Shown: positions 26,115 through 35,082, counted from the stretch's first letter. The stretch is DNA of 64,000 bases from Pseudomonas sp. PICF141 (GCF_002286815.1 NZ_MUNM01000075.1:1-64000); one strand, 5' to 3'. Numbers and translations: made by a program. The notes: a model not told the origin generated them from the letters alone.

Positions 26115-27002
26115 TCAAGAGCCGGCCATTGATTGTTGGTAGATCGCGAAACAGGCTTCTGCAAGCGCCGAACGCGGAGCGCTACGACGCATGATCAGCC
26201 CCAACCGGGCGAGGGTCTGGGCACTTTCAATGGGTTGCAGGCGCAAGTGATCGGTGAGGTTTTCCAGACCCCCCTCCAATGGCATCACGGCGCAGCACAG
26301 GCCGCCGTGTACCGCTTGTAACAATTGGTGGACCGCATCGGTTTGCAGCAACGGTTGGGGGGCCAAGCCACGACTGTGGAAGTTATGGTCGATGGACTGG
26401 CGAAAATGCATGCCACTGGTGAGCATGCCCAGTGGCAGTTCAATCAACGATTTCCAGCTTAAGGGCGCATCGCCGAAACTGAAGAAACGCTGATCGTAGA
26501 GCAAGCCCATGCGGGTTTCGCTGAAAGCCAGAGAATCGAAACGCTCACCGTCCAGATGCTCCAGGTATGACACGCCGAGGTCGAGACGGTTGTTTGCCAA
26601 CTGTTCGAGGATCTGCTCGGAACTCAGGGCCGACAGTTCAAAGCGCAGGTTCGGGTGCTCGGCGTGCAGGCGCTGCATCAGCGGTACCGGGTCGAAACTC
26701 GACAGCGGCACCACGCCCAGACGCAACGTACCCACAAGGCTGCCGCGACAGGCTGCCGCTTCGGCCTGCAAGCCGTCGTAGGCCGCCAGCACCGTACGCG
26801 CCCACGCCAGCACGCGTTCGCCCGGGGCGGTGAAACCTTCGAAGCGCTGGCCGCGGTTGACCAGCGGCAGGTCAAGCTCTTCTTCAAGGCTGCGCAGGCG
26901 CATGGACAGGGTCGGTTGAGTGATGTGACAACGCGCGGCGGCCTGGCCAAAGTGCCGGGTTTCGTCCAGAGCGATGAGGAATTTGAGTTGCTTGATGTCC
27001 AT
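26115..27002 (-). CDS. LysR-family transcriptional regulator
   Basis: A 295-residue LysR regulator. The winged-helix DNA-binding domain spans about residues 1-60 (MDIKQLKFLIALDETRHFGQ, then AARCHITQPTLSMRLRSLEE), and a substrate-binding domain follows from about 90. It ends about 150 bp ahead of fdhD and is read in the same direction. Which genes it controls is unknown, though the fdhD-oxidoreductase pair behind it or the divergent LysM gene (starts 138 bp away) are natural candidates. As I recall PA5179 holds this position in PAO1. Confidence 0.9.
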   Translation of the reverse strand: MDIKQLKFLIALDETRHFGQAAARCHITQPTLSMRLRSLEEELDLPLVNRGQRFEGFTAPGERVLAWARTVLAAYDGLQAEAAACRGSLVGTLRLGVVPLSSFDPVPLMQRLHAEHPNLRFELSALSSEQILEQLANNRLDLGVSYLEHLDGERFDSLAFSETRMGLLYDQRFFSFGDAPLSWKSLIELPLGMLTSGMHFRQSIDHNFHSRGLAPQPLLQTDAVHQLLQAVHGGLCCAVMPLEGGLENLTDHLRLQPIESAQTLARLGLIMRRSAPRSALAEACFAIYQQSMAGS

Positions 27003-27139
27003 CTTCGCTCCAGGGCGCGGGCAAGGTTTGCGATTCTACCGCCTGCGCGGGGTTGGGTCATTGGTCGGCAAGGAGCCGGGCTTTTCAAGGCTGGTCTAGT
27101 CTTTGGCGTCTGGAACCCAAACCCCAAGGAGAGTGCACC

Positions 27140-27580
27140 ATGAGTATTTTTAGCTTTGTGAAAGAAGCAGGCGAAAAACTTATCGATCTGCTGACACCTG
27201 GCAATGCCAATGCCAGCGAGCAGTTGAAGGAACACCTCAGCAAGGTCGGCCTGGGCAATCCGAATGTTCAGGCGACAATTGAAGGCGACAAAGTCATCGT
27301 CACTGGTGATGTGGCGAGCCAGGAAGAGAAGGAAAAGATTCTGCTGGCCTTGGGCAATATCGCCGGTGTCGGCAGTGTTGATGACCAGATCACGGTGACC
27401 GGGCCGGTGGCGAAGGTCGCTCGTTTCGTTACGGTGAAAAAGGGCGACACCCTGAGCGCGATTTCCAAGGCCGAATACGGCGACCCGAACAAGTACAACA
27501 AGATTTTCGAGGCCAACAAACCACTGCTTTCGCACCCGGACAAGATCTATCCGGGGCAGGTGTTGCGGATTCCTGAGTAA
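27140..27580 (+). CDS. lysM: LysM/BON-domain protein
   Basis: A 146-residue protein of the YgaU/LysM family. The BON domain covers about residues 27-88 (KEHLSKVGLGNPNVQATIEG) and the LysM domain about residues 97-145 (VKKGDTLSAISKAEYGDPNK), which binds peptidoglycan or chitin-like sugar chains. YgaU (Kbp) of E. coli binds potassium and works in the cytoplasm; this protein has no signal peptide either. I chose ATG 27140 because AAGGAGA precedes it. Divergent from the LysR gene and followed by a perfect 39-bp inverted repeat. Confidence 0.93.
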   Translation: MSIFSFVKEAGEKLIDLLTPGNANASEQLKEHLSKVGLGNPNVQATIEGDKVIVTGDVASQEEKEKILLALGNIAGVGSVDDQITVTGPVAKVARFVTVKKGDTLSAISKAEYGDPNKYNKIFEANKPLLSHPDKIYPGQVLRIPE

Positions 27581-27601
27581 GACTTGAGACCGTGTGATGG
27601 C

Positions 27602-27696
27602 CATCGCGGGCAAGCCACGCTCCCACAGGTTTTGTGTCGTTCGCGTAGAATGCACACACGACACAAAACCTGTGGGAGCGTGGCTTGCCCGCGATG
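27602..27696. repeat. REP doublet with perfect 39-bp arms
   Basis: CATCGCGGGCAAGCCACGCT... (27602-27640) is repeated exactly in reverse at 27658-27696 around a 17-bp loop. The core GGCAAGCCACGCTCCCACAGG is a third sequence class of REP unit in this window. It lies between the convergent ends of the LysM gene and yrfG. Confidence 0.92.
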
Positions 27697-27709
27697 CAGG
27701 CGACTCGGT

Positions 27710-28372
27710 CTAAAGTCCTGTAATGAGCTCCCGATAATCCCCCACCGCCGCAAACTCGGCGGTGTCCTTGGGCGCTTTGCGGCTGTCCGGTTGGCTCACG
27801 GCCAGCAGATGCACGACGCCAAAATTGCGCGCACTGCGCAGAATCGGCAGCGTGTCATCGATAAACAGGCTGCGCGCCGGATCGAAGCCGATGTCGGCTT
27901 GCAAGGCATCCCAGAACTGCGGGCTTTCCTTGGGATAACCGTAATCATGAGAGCTGATCAACCGCTCGAAATACGGCGCCAGCTCAATTCGTTCCAGCTT
28001 CAATGACAGCGAATCGCGGTGGGCGTTGGTGATCAGTATCACCCGTTTGCCGGCCTGATTGATCGCCGCCAGAAACGTGTCTGCATCCGGACGCAGGGCG
28101 ATCAGGTGCGCGGTTTCCAGTTTCAGTTCGCGCACCGACAGCTTCAGCTCGGCGCTCCAGAAATCCAGGCAGTACCACTGCAATTGTCCGGCATTGCGTT
28201 CGAACAACGGCTGCAACTCCAGCTCCGCCATGGCCCGGCTCACCCCATGCAGCTCGGCATAACGCTGTGGCAGATGCTCCATCCAGAAATGGTTGTCGTA
28301 GTGCAGGTCCAGCAGCGTGCCGTCCATATCCAGCAAAACGGTATCGATGTCATGCCAGGGCAGCAGGGACAT
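27710..28372 (-). CDS. yrfG: HAD-family nucleotidase, YrfG-like
   Basis: A 220-residue haloacid dehalogenase-fold phosphatase; the E. coli YrfG homologue hydrolyses GMP/IMP. LLDMDGTLLDLHY near residues 13-25 is HAD motif I with both Asp residues; LITNAHRD holds motif II Thr; FIDDTLPIL motif IV. I chose ATG 28372 (MSLLPWHDIDTVLLDMDG) since GGAGAAG precedes it; the frame extends farther upstream but does not match the family. It is divergent from nudE, as in E. coli's neighbourhood. Confidence 0.9.
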   Translation of the reverse strand: MSLLPWHDIDTVLLDMDGTLLDLHYDNHFWMEHLPQRYAELHGVSRAMAELELQPLFERNAGQLQWYCLDFWSAELKLSVRELKLETAHLIALRPDADTFLAAINQAGKRVILITNAHRDSLSLKLERIELAPYFERLISSHDYGYPKESPQFWDALQADIGFDPARSLFIDDTLPILRSARNFGVVHLLAVSQPDSRKAPKDTAEFAAVGDYRELITGL

Positions 28373-28474
28373 AAAAAACTTCTCCAGCGGTAAAAAAGAT
28401 ATCCGGGATAAACAATCAGGATAGGCCGGGTACAGGCTGGGTGGAAAGCGTCGCGAGCGAAGGGAGTGCAAGGA

Positions 28475-28533
28475 AAAAACAGGCGAGGACGGGGAGTTTA
28501 CGAGTTGTAAATGACCCGTCCGAGCCTGTTTTT
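28475..28533. terminator. 59-bp double hairpin between divergent yrfG and nudE
   Basis: AAAAACAGGCGAGGACGGG and CCCGTCCGAGCCTGTTTTT pair with two mismatches around TTTAC-GAGTT-GTAAA, an inner stem. T-runs follow on both strands, so it looks like a bidirectional terminator, but it sits between divergent genes, where neither adjacent gene should end. It may be an attenuator in one leader or a mobile hairpin. Confidence 0.55.
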
Positions 28534-28605
28534 GACGCAGCAATCTCGAGCGCAGCAGCTTTCAAACAGCCTGTATAGTAACCCGCTTACGCCAAGGAGC
28601 CATCT

Positions 28606-29172
28606 ATGCGCCAGAAACCCACCGTACTCGCCCGCGACATTGTCGCCACCAGCCGTTTGTTCTGTGTCGAAGAGCTGAAGTTGCGCTTTTCCAATGGCGT
28701 GGAGCGTACTTACGAGCGTCTGGTCAGCAAAGGCACCGGTCATGGCGCAGTGATGATCGTGGCGATGCTCGATGCGGAACATGCGGTGTTGGTAGAGGAG
28801 TACTGCGGCGGCACCGATGCTTATGAGTTGTCCCTGCCCAAAGGTTTGATCGAGCCGGGCGAAGACGTGTTGGCGGCGGCCGAGCGCGAGCTCATGGAAG
28901 AGGCCGGGTATGGCGCGCGACAGCTTGAGCATTTGACCGAGTTGTCATTGTCACCGGGCTACATGAGCCAGAGGATCCAGGTGGTGCTGGCCACCGACCT
29001 GTACGAAGAACGCCTGGAGGGTGACGAGCCCGAGCCGATGGGGGTGGAAAAGATCAATCTGCGTGAATTGTCGTCTTTGGCGCAGAATCCGCGATTCACT
29101 GAGGGCCGTGCCTTGGCGGCGCTGTATCTGGCCCGTGACTTAATGACTCAACGTGGGGTGTTTTTGCCGTGA
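28606..29172 (+). CDS. nudE: ADP-compounds Nudix hydrolase NudE
   Basis: A 188-residue cytosolic Nudix hydrolase that splits ADP-ribose, NADH and diadenosine-type substrates. GLIEPGEDVLAAAERELMEE followed by AGYGA matches the Nudix box GX5EX7REUXEEXGU with all the acid residues for metal binding. AAGGAG lies six bases upstream of the ATG. Its stop overlaps the GTG of cysQ (GTGA), so the two are one transcript; the same nudE-cysQ pairing occurs in other gammaproteobacteria. Confidence 0.94.
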   Translation: MRQKPTVLARDIVATSRLFCVEELKLRFSNGVERTYERLVSKGTGHGAVMIVAMLDAEHAVLVEEYCGGTDAYELSLPKGLIEPGEDVLAAAERELMEEAGYGARQLEHLTELSLSPGYMSQRIQVVLATDLYEERLEGDEPEPMGVEKINLRELSSLAQNPRFTEGRALAALYLARDLMTQRGVFLP

Positions 29173-30002
29173 ACTTGAATTTTCCCCATCCGTTGATGGC
29201 GCCAGTCGTTGAACTGGCTTTGAAGGCTGGCGAGGCGATCCTGCCGTTCTGGCGCGTCAACGTTGCGGTCACTGCAAAGTCCGATGATTCCCCGGTCACC
29301 GCCGCCGACATGGCCGCTCATCATGTAATTCTGGCCGGGCTGACCGCGCTGGATCCGAGCATTCCGGTGCTGTCCGAAGAGGACGCCAATATCCCCCAGA
29401 GCGTGCGCGCCAGCTGGCAACGCTGGTGGCTGGTCGATCCGTTGGACGGGACCAAGGAGTTCATCTCCGGTAGCGAAGAGTTCACTGTCAACATCGCACT
29501 GATCGAACAGGGGCGTGTGGTGTTCGGCGTGGTGTCGATGCCGACCAACGGGCGTTTTTATGTCGGCGGTGCCGGGTTGGGAGCCTGGCGTGGTGATAAA
29601 GACGCCGAGCCGTTGCCGATTCAGGTTCGCGAGGTTCCGGCTGCGGGCGAGCTTTTCACGGTGGTCGCCAGCCGTCGGCATTCGAGCCCTGAGCAGGAAC
29701 AGCTACTGACGGGGTTGAGCGATAGCCTGGGTGAATTGCAACTGGCGAACATCGGCAGCTCGCTAAAATTTTGCCTGTTGGCGGAAGGGGCGGCGGATTG
29801 TTATCCGCGGTTGGCGCCGACTTCGCAGTGGGACACGGCGGCGGCGCAAGGCGTGCTGGAAGGTGCGGGCGGTGAGGTGCTGGATTTGAATGGTGAGCCG
29901 TTCTGTTATCCGGCGCGGGAGTCGTTGTTGAATGAGTTTTTCCTGGCGCTGCCGGCTAAAGCGGCTTGGCGGGAGAAATTGTTGGCTTTGGCTCGGGGTT
30001 GA
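29169..30002 (+). CDS. cysQ: 3'(2'),5'-bisphosphate nucleotidase
   Basis: Removes the 3'-phosphate from PAP/PAPS, the by-product of sulfate assimilation. The 277-residue protein belongs to the inositol monophosphatase fold: DDSPVTAADMAAH, WLVDPLDGTKEFISG (metal-binding DPLDGT) and a C-terminal SQWDTAAAQGVLEGAGG (WDTAA) motif. The start is GTG at 29169, overlapping the nudE stop by three bases, which ties translation of the two. Followed by a dispersed GATCGTTCCCA repeat pair. Confidence 0.94.
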   Translation: MNLNFPHPLMAPVVELALKAGEAILPFWRVNVAVTAKSDDSPVTAADMAAHHVILAGLTALDPSIPVLSEEDANIPQSVRASWQRWWLVDPLDGTKEFISGSEEFTVNIALIEQGRVVFGVVSMPTNGRFYVGGAGLGAWRGDKDAEPLPIQVREVPAAGELFTVVASRRHSSPEQEQLLTGLSDSLGELQLANIGSSLKFCLLAEGAADCYPRLAPTSQWDTAAAQGVLEGAGGEVLDLNGEPFCYPARESLLNEFFLALPAKAAWREKLLALARG

Positions 30003-30015
30003 AGATCAAAGATAA

Positions 30016-30088
30016 GATCGTTCCCATGCTCCGCGTGGGAATGCTTCCAGGGACGGGCTGCATTCCCACGCAGAGCGTGGGAACGATC
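30016..30088. repeat. GATCGTTCCCA dispersed hairpin pair
   Basis: GATCGTTCCCATGCTCCGCG and its inverse (ending TGGGAACGATC at 30088) enclose an inner inverted GGGAATG/CATTCCC. It is the same family as 7261-7291 and 41037-41141 and separates cysQ from the convergent thioesterase gene. Confidence 0.88.
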
Positions 30089-30090
30089 AG

Positions 30091-30549
30091 TCATCGGTGA
30101 AGGACATACTGCCCGGTAAACCGCACCGCATCCTCTTCACTCCCGGCATTCACAATCCGCGAATGCAGCGTCAACCGCGCCCGCCCATAGCGCTCATACA
30201 TTGCCAGAAACTTCTTCCATACTGCCGCACTCGGTGCCTGGCAAATCGCCGTCGCGTCTGTAGTGACCGGTAGCGGGTAGCTGATCTGCCCTTCCTGAAT
30301 CACGATGTGCCCGTCTTCGATGATGCCTTCTTCACGCAAACGCAAATGCAGCCAGCCCCAGCCGGCCAATACTGCGCCGCAATATAGACTGCCACCGAAC
30401 ATGGTGCTTTTGTGATTGACGTTGGCCGCAAGCGGCAGGTGCAGGCGCAGCTGTTGGTCGTGCCAGTCGAGCACTTTGAGGCCCATGTCCCGCGTGAGGG
30501 GGATGTCAGAATGGAGGATCGATTCCAGGTGACGACTGTCGCGGTTCAT
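30091..30549 (-). CDS. YiiD C-terminal-type thioesterase
   Basis: A 152-residue hotdog-like protein of the YiiD_C family (putative thioesterase domain). LAANVNHKSTMFGGSLYCGA near residues 40-59 is the conserved motif with the N-terminal helix, and GWGWLHLRL follows. The substrate is unknown. It is monocistronic, convergent with cysQ, and ends just after a dispersed repeat. Confidence 0.85.
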   Translation of the reverse strand: MNRDSRHLESILHSDIPLTRDMGLKVLDWHDQQLRLHLPLAANVNHKSTMFGGSLYCGAVLAGWGWLHLRLREEGIIEDGHIVIQEGQISYPLPVTTDATAICQAPSAAVWKKFLAMYERYGRARLTLHSRIVNAGSEEDAVRFTGQYVLHR

Positions 30550-30589
30550 TCACGGGCCTTTTGTTTGAAGGGGATGATTTTACGGTAGC

Positions 30590-31984
30590 TCAATCAAGGT
30601 CGTCGGTGGGGCTGCTGGCGCCGCTGTCGGCGAAGTTCAGACCATGCTTGCGCAGTTTATCGTGCAAGGTTTTGCGCGGAATGCCGAGGGCTTCGGCGAG
30701 GCTGCGCACGGAGCTGTGAGAGCGCGCCAGTTCGGCGGCAATCAAACTCTTCTCGAAATTCTCCACTTGCTCGCTCAGGCCGCCGCTGACCACTTCAATC
30801 GTGCTGCCGACGACGCCGTCCGGCGCACTGTTGTCCAGCGCCAGTTCCAGACCCAAGGCAAAGCGTTCGGCGGCGTTCTGCAGTTCACGTACATTGCCTG
30901 GCCAGGTGTGGCGCAATAGCAGCGCCCGGTGTCCCGGCTGCAATTCGTGGGGTGGCAAACCGTGGCGGGCGCTGGCTTCATCGGCGAAATACTGGAACAG
31001 CATCAGCGCATCTTCGCCCCGCTCACGCAGCGGCGGAATGCGCAGCGGTGCGACGTTCAGGCGGTAATACAAGTCGGCACGGAAGCGGCCCTGATCAGCG
31101 GATTGACGCAGGTCCTCCTTGGTCGCGGCAATGATGCGGATATCCAGCGGGATCAGCTGGTTGCCGCCCAAGCGCTCGACGACCCGCTCTTGCAGCAAGC
31201 GCAGCAATTTCACCTGCACGTCCAGGCTCATGCTTTCGATTTCATCGAGGAACAACGTGCCGCCGTTGGCGAATTCGAACTTGCCGATGCGACGCTTCTG
31301 CGCGCCGGTAAACGCACCGGGCTCGTGACCGAACAGCTCGCTTTCCACCACCGATTCGGCCAGGGCCCCGGCGTTGATCGCCACGAATGGACCGTTACGC
31401 CGACTCGACAGGTCGTGCAGCGCGCGCGCCACCACTTCCTTGCCCGCACCGGTTTCGCCGAGGATCAGTACGTCGGCCTTGGTCGCCGCCAATGCACCGA
31501 TCTGCTCACGCAGGCGCAGCATCGGCGCTGATTGCCCGACCAGTCGAGCGCTCAGTTCATTGCGATCGCTCAGGGCCAGACGCAGGCTGCGGTTGTCCAG
31601 CACCAGCCGGCGCAGGTCCAGGGCACGACGCACGCTGTCGAGCAGGGCATCGCTGGCGAAGGGTTTTTCCAGAAAATCATAGGCCCCGGCACGCATGGCT
31701 TGAACGGCCAGCGGCACATCGCCGTGGCCGGTGATCAGCAGCACCGGCAGCTCAGGGTCCTGGGCGTGGAGTTCGGTCAGCAATTCCAGGCCGTCCATGC
31801 CTGGCATACGGATGTCACTGACCACCACGCCCGACCAGTCACGCTCCAGTTGCCCGGCCAGGCCTTTGGCTTCAGCCAGCGGCAGAATCTTCAGGCCGGC
31901 CAGGTCCAGGGTCTGGCTCAGGGCCTGGCGCAGGTGCGGATCGTCGTCGATCAACACGACCTGGATGCGATTGTCGATGGTCAT
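30590..31984 (-). CDS. dctD: DctD-type sigma-54 response regulator
   Basis: Activator of sigma-54 promoters for C4-dicarboxylate uptake, of 464 residues. The receiver domain holds Asp57 in VVSDIRMPGMDG. The AAA+ core has Walker A LGETGAGKEVVA, the sigma-54 contact loop GAFTGA and LDEIESMSLDVQ as Walker B. A Fis-type HTH (SVRSLAEALGIPRKTLHDKL) ends the protein. Its start overlaps the dctB stop by four bases, the usual kinase-then-regulator layout. The target transporter gene (dctA or dctPQM) is not in the window. Confidence 0.93.
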   Translation of the reverse strand: MTIDNRIQVVLIDDDPHLRQALSQTLDLAGLKILPLAEAKGLAGQLERDWSGVVVSDIRMPGMDGLELLTELHAQDPELPVLLITGHGDVPLAVQAMRAGAYDFLEKPFASDALLDSVRRALDLRRLVLDNRSLRLALSDRNELSARLVGQSAPMLRLREQIGALAATKADVLILGETGAGKEVVARALHDLSSRRNGPFVAINAGALAESVVESELFGHEPGAFTGAQKRRIGKFEFANGGTLFLDEIESMSLDVQVKLLRLLQERVVERLGGNQLIPLDIRIIAATKEDLRQSADQGRFRADLYYRLNVAPLRIPPLRERGEDALMLFQYFADEASARHGLPPHELQPGHRALLLRHTWPGNVRELQNAAERFALGLELALDNSAPDGVVGSTIEVVSGGLSEQVENFEKSLIAAELARSHSSVRSLAEALGIPRKTLHDKLRKHGLNFADSGASSPTDDLD

Positions 31985-33795
31985 GCACTTCGGTCCTCGG
32001 ACGGTTGCAGGCTCACGCCCGGTGCGCCTGCGCGCAACTTCAGGGTAATCAGGGCGCCACCTTCCTTGTGGTTGGAGAACGACAGTTCACCCCCGAAGGC
32101 GCGCATCAAGGTGTCGCAAATCGCCAGCCCCAAGCCAAGCCCCTGAGTGCGGGTCTTGGTGGTGTAGAAGGGCTCGCCGGCGCGACCCAGCGCTTCCAGG
32201 CAAAACCCGGGGCCGTTGTCGCGAATGTACAGATTGACGCCGTCGACGGTGGACTCGGCACTCAACCAGAGTTTACGCGGCGGGCCTTTTTCCGTCAGGG
32301 CGTCGAGAGCATTGGCCAGCAGATTGCCGAGTACCTGACGCAGGCGCGTTTCTCCAGCCTCGACCCATAGGGTGGCGGCGGGCAGGTCACGGATCAGCTC
32401 GACTTCCATGCTACGCCGACGCTTGGCCAGTAACGCCAGTGCGTCGTCCAGTGCCGGTTGCAGGGCCACACTTTCCGGGGCGTGGCGATCACGCCGGGCG
32501 AAGGCGCGCAGGTGAGCGATGATCGAGGCCATGCGCCCGGTCAATTCGCTGATCAGCTTGAGGTTGCCGCGAGCATCCTCGGTGCGCTGATGATCGAGCA
32601 GCACTTCGGCGTTTTCCGCATAACTGCGGATCGCCGCCAGCGGTTGGTTGAGCTCGTGGCTGATGCTCGCCGACATCGTCCCCAGCGCCGAGAGCTTGCC
32701 GGCCTGCACCAGGTCATCCTGCGCGCGCACCAGTTCCTGCTGGGCGTGTTCGCGCTCCAGCACTTCCTGCTTGAGCCGACGGTTGAGGCCTTCGAGGTCG
32801 CTGGTCCGTTCGGCGACCCGGCCTTCCAGTTCCTGGCGGGCCTTGCCTTCGAAGGCGATCCGCTCCAGATAATGGCGCCGGCGTTGCATCATCAGGCCCA
32901 GCAGCAGCATCACTACCAGCAACGTTGCACCGCCAATGGCCACGACCGTGCGTACCGGGCGATCGATCAGGGTGCGCGGTGCAAGGATGCTGACGCTCCA
33001 GCCGGTTTCTTCGATCTGCCGGGTTTGCGTCAGCCAGGCGTTGGCGTCGAGATTCAACGGCTTGGGATCGCGGGTCGGATAGGGTTGAATCGCGGTGATG
33101 GCCTCGCGTTCTGCGTCGCTCAATGGACGGGTCGAGCGGAAACGCCACTCGGGCCGCGACGTGAGGATGACCACGCCATTGTGGTCGGTGACCAGCAGTT
33201 GTTCCGGGGTTTTACCCCAAAGACTTTCGGTATGGTCGAGGTCGACCTTGACCACCAGCACGCCGATGATTTTTTCGCGATCACGTATCGCTGCCGCAAA
33301 GAAGTAACCGCGCTTGGCCGAAGTGGTGCCCAGGCCGAAGAAACGCCCCAGACGCCCGGCCATGGCTTCGCTGAAATAGGGACGGAAAGCGAAATTGCGG
33401 CCAACGAAGCTGTCGTGTTTGTCCCAATTGGAGGCCGCCAGCGTCTTGCCGGTGGTGTCCATCAGGTACATGACTTCGGCGCCGGTCTGCGCACTGATGT
33501 TTTTCAGCAGGCGATTGGCATTGCCTTGAATCACGCCCTCGTCGGGCGCAGCCAATGTCGCGCGCAGGGCGGGCAGCTCGCCGAGAATCTGCGGCAACAC
33601 TTCATACCGATGCAGAGTGCCCAACAGGTTGGCGACATAAAGGTCTAGGGTTTGACGGTTCTGCCCGGCCAGTTCGCTGCGGTAGTAACGCTCGGCCAGA
33701 TGCTCCAGCGGCCACAGCAAGGGCGCCAGGCACAACGCGAGTAGCGCCAGGCTGCGCCAACGGGGTCTGCGGGGGAGAGTGGGTGTCATGAGCAT
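31981..33795 (-). CDS. dctB: DctB-type dicarboxylate sensor kinase
   Basis: An inner-membrane histidine kinase of 604 residues. A first membrane segment lies at about 15-30, a large periplasmic double-Cache sensor domain runs to about 290 (senses C4-dicarboxylates in the family), then a second membrane segment, a coiled-coil linker rich in Glu/Gln/Arg, the phosphoacceptor SISHELNQPLAAIRSYAENA and an ATPase domain with GLGLGLAICDTLMRA. I chose ATG 33795 (AGG six bases upstream) over ATG 33789; the difference is two residues. It forms a coupled operon with dctD. Confidence 0.92.
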   Translation of the reverse strand: MLMTPTLPRRPRWRSLALLALCLAPLLWPLEHLAERYYRSELAGQNRQTLDLYVANLLGTLHRYEVLPQILGELPALRATLAAPDEGVIQGNANRLLKNISAQTGAEVMYLMDTTGKTLAASNWDKHDSFVGRNFAFRPYFSEAMAGRLGRFFGLGTTSAKRGYFFAAAIRDREKIIGVLVVKVDLDHTESLWGKTPEQLLVTDHNGVVILTSRPEWRFRSTRPLSDAEREAITAIQPYPTRDPKPLNLDANAWLTQTRQIEETGWSVSILAPRTLIDRPVRTVVAIGGATLLVVMLLLGLMMQRRRHYLERIAFEGKARQELEGRVAERTSDLEGLNRRLKQEVLEREHAQQELVRAQDDLVQAGKLSALGTMSASISHELNQPLAAIRSYAENAEVLLDHQRTEDARGNLKLISELTGRMASIIAHLRAFARRDRHAPESVALQPALDDALALLAKRRRSMEVELIRDLPAATLWVEAGETRLRQVLGNLLANALDALTEKGPPRKLWLSAESTVDGVNLYIRDNGPGFCLEALGRAGEPFYTTKTRTQGLGLGLAICDTLMRAFGGELSFSNHKEGGALITLKLRAGAPGVSLQPSEDRSA

Positions 33796-33892
33796 CAAGC
33801 GCCTATGGGTATAGACGCATTATGCCTAGGCTTGCGGGCGCAGTCTGCGCACCGGGATCAAGTGCGCACTGGCGGTGAACATTCACAGGTAT

Positions 33893-34438
33893 TCAGGAAA
33901 AAACTTCAGCGTCCTTGAGGAGCGCGGCGGACTGATCCTTGGCTGACAGTTTCGGTGCTTCGTCCAGCTGCCAGTCGATGCCCAGGTCCGGATCGTCCCA
34001 GCGAATACTGCGCTCGGCCGAGGGGGTGTAGTAGTCGGTGGTCTTGTAGAGGAACTCGGCGTAATCGCTCAGTACCACGAAACCGTGAGCAAAACCTTCA
34101 GGCACCCAAAGTTGGCGATGGTTATCGGCAGACAGACGTACCGCCACCCATTTGCCGAAATGCGGCGAGCTGCGACGAATATCCACCGCCACGTCCAGCA
34201 CTTCACCGACGGTGACACGGACCAGTTTGCCCTGAGTGTTCTCCAACTGGTAATGCAAACCGCGCAGTACACCTTTTTGCGAGCGGGAATGATTGTCCTG
34301 AACGAATTGGGTGTTCAGGCCGGTTGCCTCTTCGAAAGCCTTGGCGTTGAAGCTCTCGTAGAAGAAGCCGCGCTCGTCACCAAATACCTTGGGTTCGATG
34401 ATCAGAACACCGGGCAGGTCGGTGGTGACTACATTCAT
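33893..34438 (-). CDS. rmlC: dTDP-4-dehydrorhamnose 3,5-epimerase
   Basis: Epimerase of the dTDP-L-rhamnose pathway, used for O-antigen or exopolysaccharide. The 181-residue cupin-fold product has GLHYQLENTQGKLVRVTVGE, the active-site His/Asp region AVDIRRSSPHFGKWVAV, and PEGFAHGFVVLSDYAEFLYK. I chose ATG 34438 (GGAG upstream) instead of the longer frame. The other rml genes (A, B, D) are not next to it, which is common in Pseudomonas. It stands alone. Confidence 0.94.
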   Translation of the reverse strand: MNVVTTDLPGVLIIEPKVFGDERGFFYESFNAKAFEEATGLNTQFVQDNHSRSQKGVLRGLHYQLENTQGKLVRVTVGEVLDVAVDIRRSSPHFGKWVAVRLSADNHRQLWVPEGFAHGFVVLSDYAEFLYKTTDYYTPSAERSIRWDDPDLGIDWQLDEAPKLSAKDQSAALLKDAEVFS

Positions 34439-34557
34439 GGTGTTTCTCCGGCAATAGGCGTGATGGTCGACATTCTTACGCAAAGTGGCGGCGGGTGCGA
34501 GTGGGGCGGTGGTTCAGGGGATAAAATTCGTGAGGTCGCTGCGTGATCTGTCACCTG

Positions 34558-35082
34558 TTAATCGACCTCACCGAAATACCACTGCTCTGCCTCATAGGGT
34601 TGTCCGTCACAATCTTCAGCGGTAAAGCGCAAACCTCTTTCTTCCATCCCGTCTGGAAGGACGAGACCCCATTGCGCTGCGAGGCTTTTATCCGCTGGGC
34701 AGTATTCACTATCGATTAGCGGGATGTGACTTCGGTGGTAGTCCAGATTGGTGTAAATGCAGATTTCGCTGGTGAACATGTCTGGCAGGCAGATAACCGT
34801 GATTACTCGACAGTCGATGGCATTTTCCGGCCTGGCCTGGCGTATGTGATGCGCGGCATTGATCATTTGTTGAGCGCATTCTTTGCGTATGGCAGTGGTG
34901 GCTTGTTTACCCTCTACCAGTGTCGTGATAACCGGAATTTTCCAGTTGCAGTATTTCTGTTCGAGAGTCAGATCGTCCGGAAAATAACCCTCGAAGCGAG
35001 AGGCCCAGGCTGCGAGGCCTTTCAATCGACGTGGGATGTTTCGGATTTTTTTGTTTGAGAGTGCAAGGCGGCGCATCGTCAT
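34558..35082 (-). CDS. DUF3916-type protein of unknown function
   Basis: A 174-residue soluble protein. Its N-terminus LSNKKIRNIPRRLKGLAAWA and VITVICLPDMFTSEICIYTN resemble the DUF3916 family as I recall it. No signal peptide or catalytic motif is evident. It is monocistronic, and its base composition is lower in GC than its neighbours, which hints at later acquisition. No function is proposed. Confidence 0.6.
   Translation of the reverse strand: MTMRRLALSNKKIRNIPRRLKGLAAWASRFEGYFPDDLTLEQKYCNWKIPVITTLVEGKQATTAIRKECAQQMINAAHHIRQARPENAIDCRVITVICLPDMFTSEICIYTNLDYHRSHIPLIDSEYCPADKSLAAQWGLVLPDGMEERGLRFTAEDCDGQPYEAEQWYFGEVD

Noticed and set aside
32458..33648. 396-codon frame antisense to dctB
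   Set aside because: Shadow; dctB motifs on the other strand are unambiguous.
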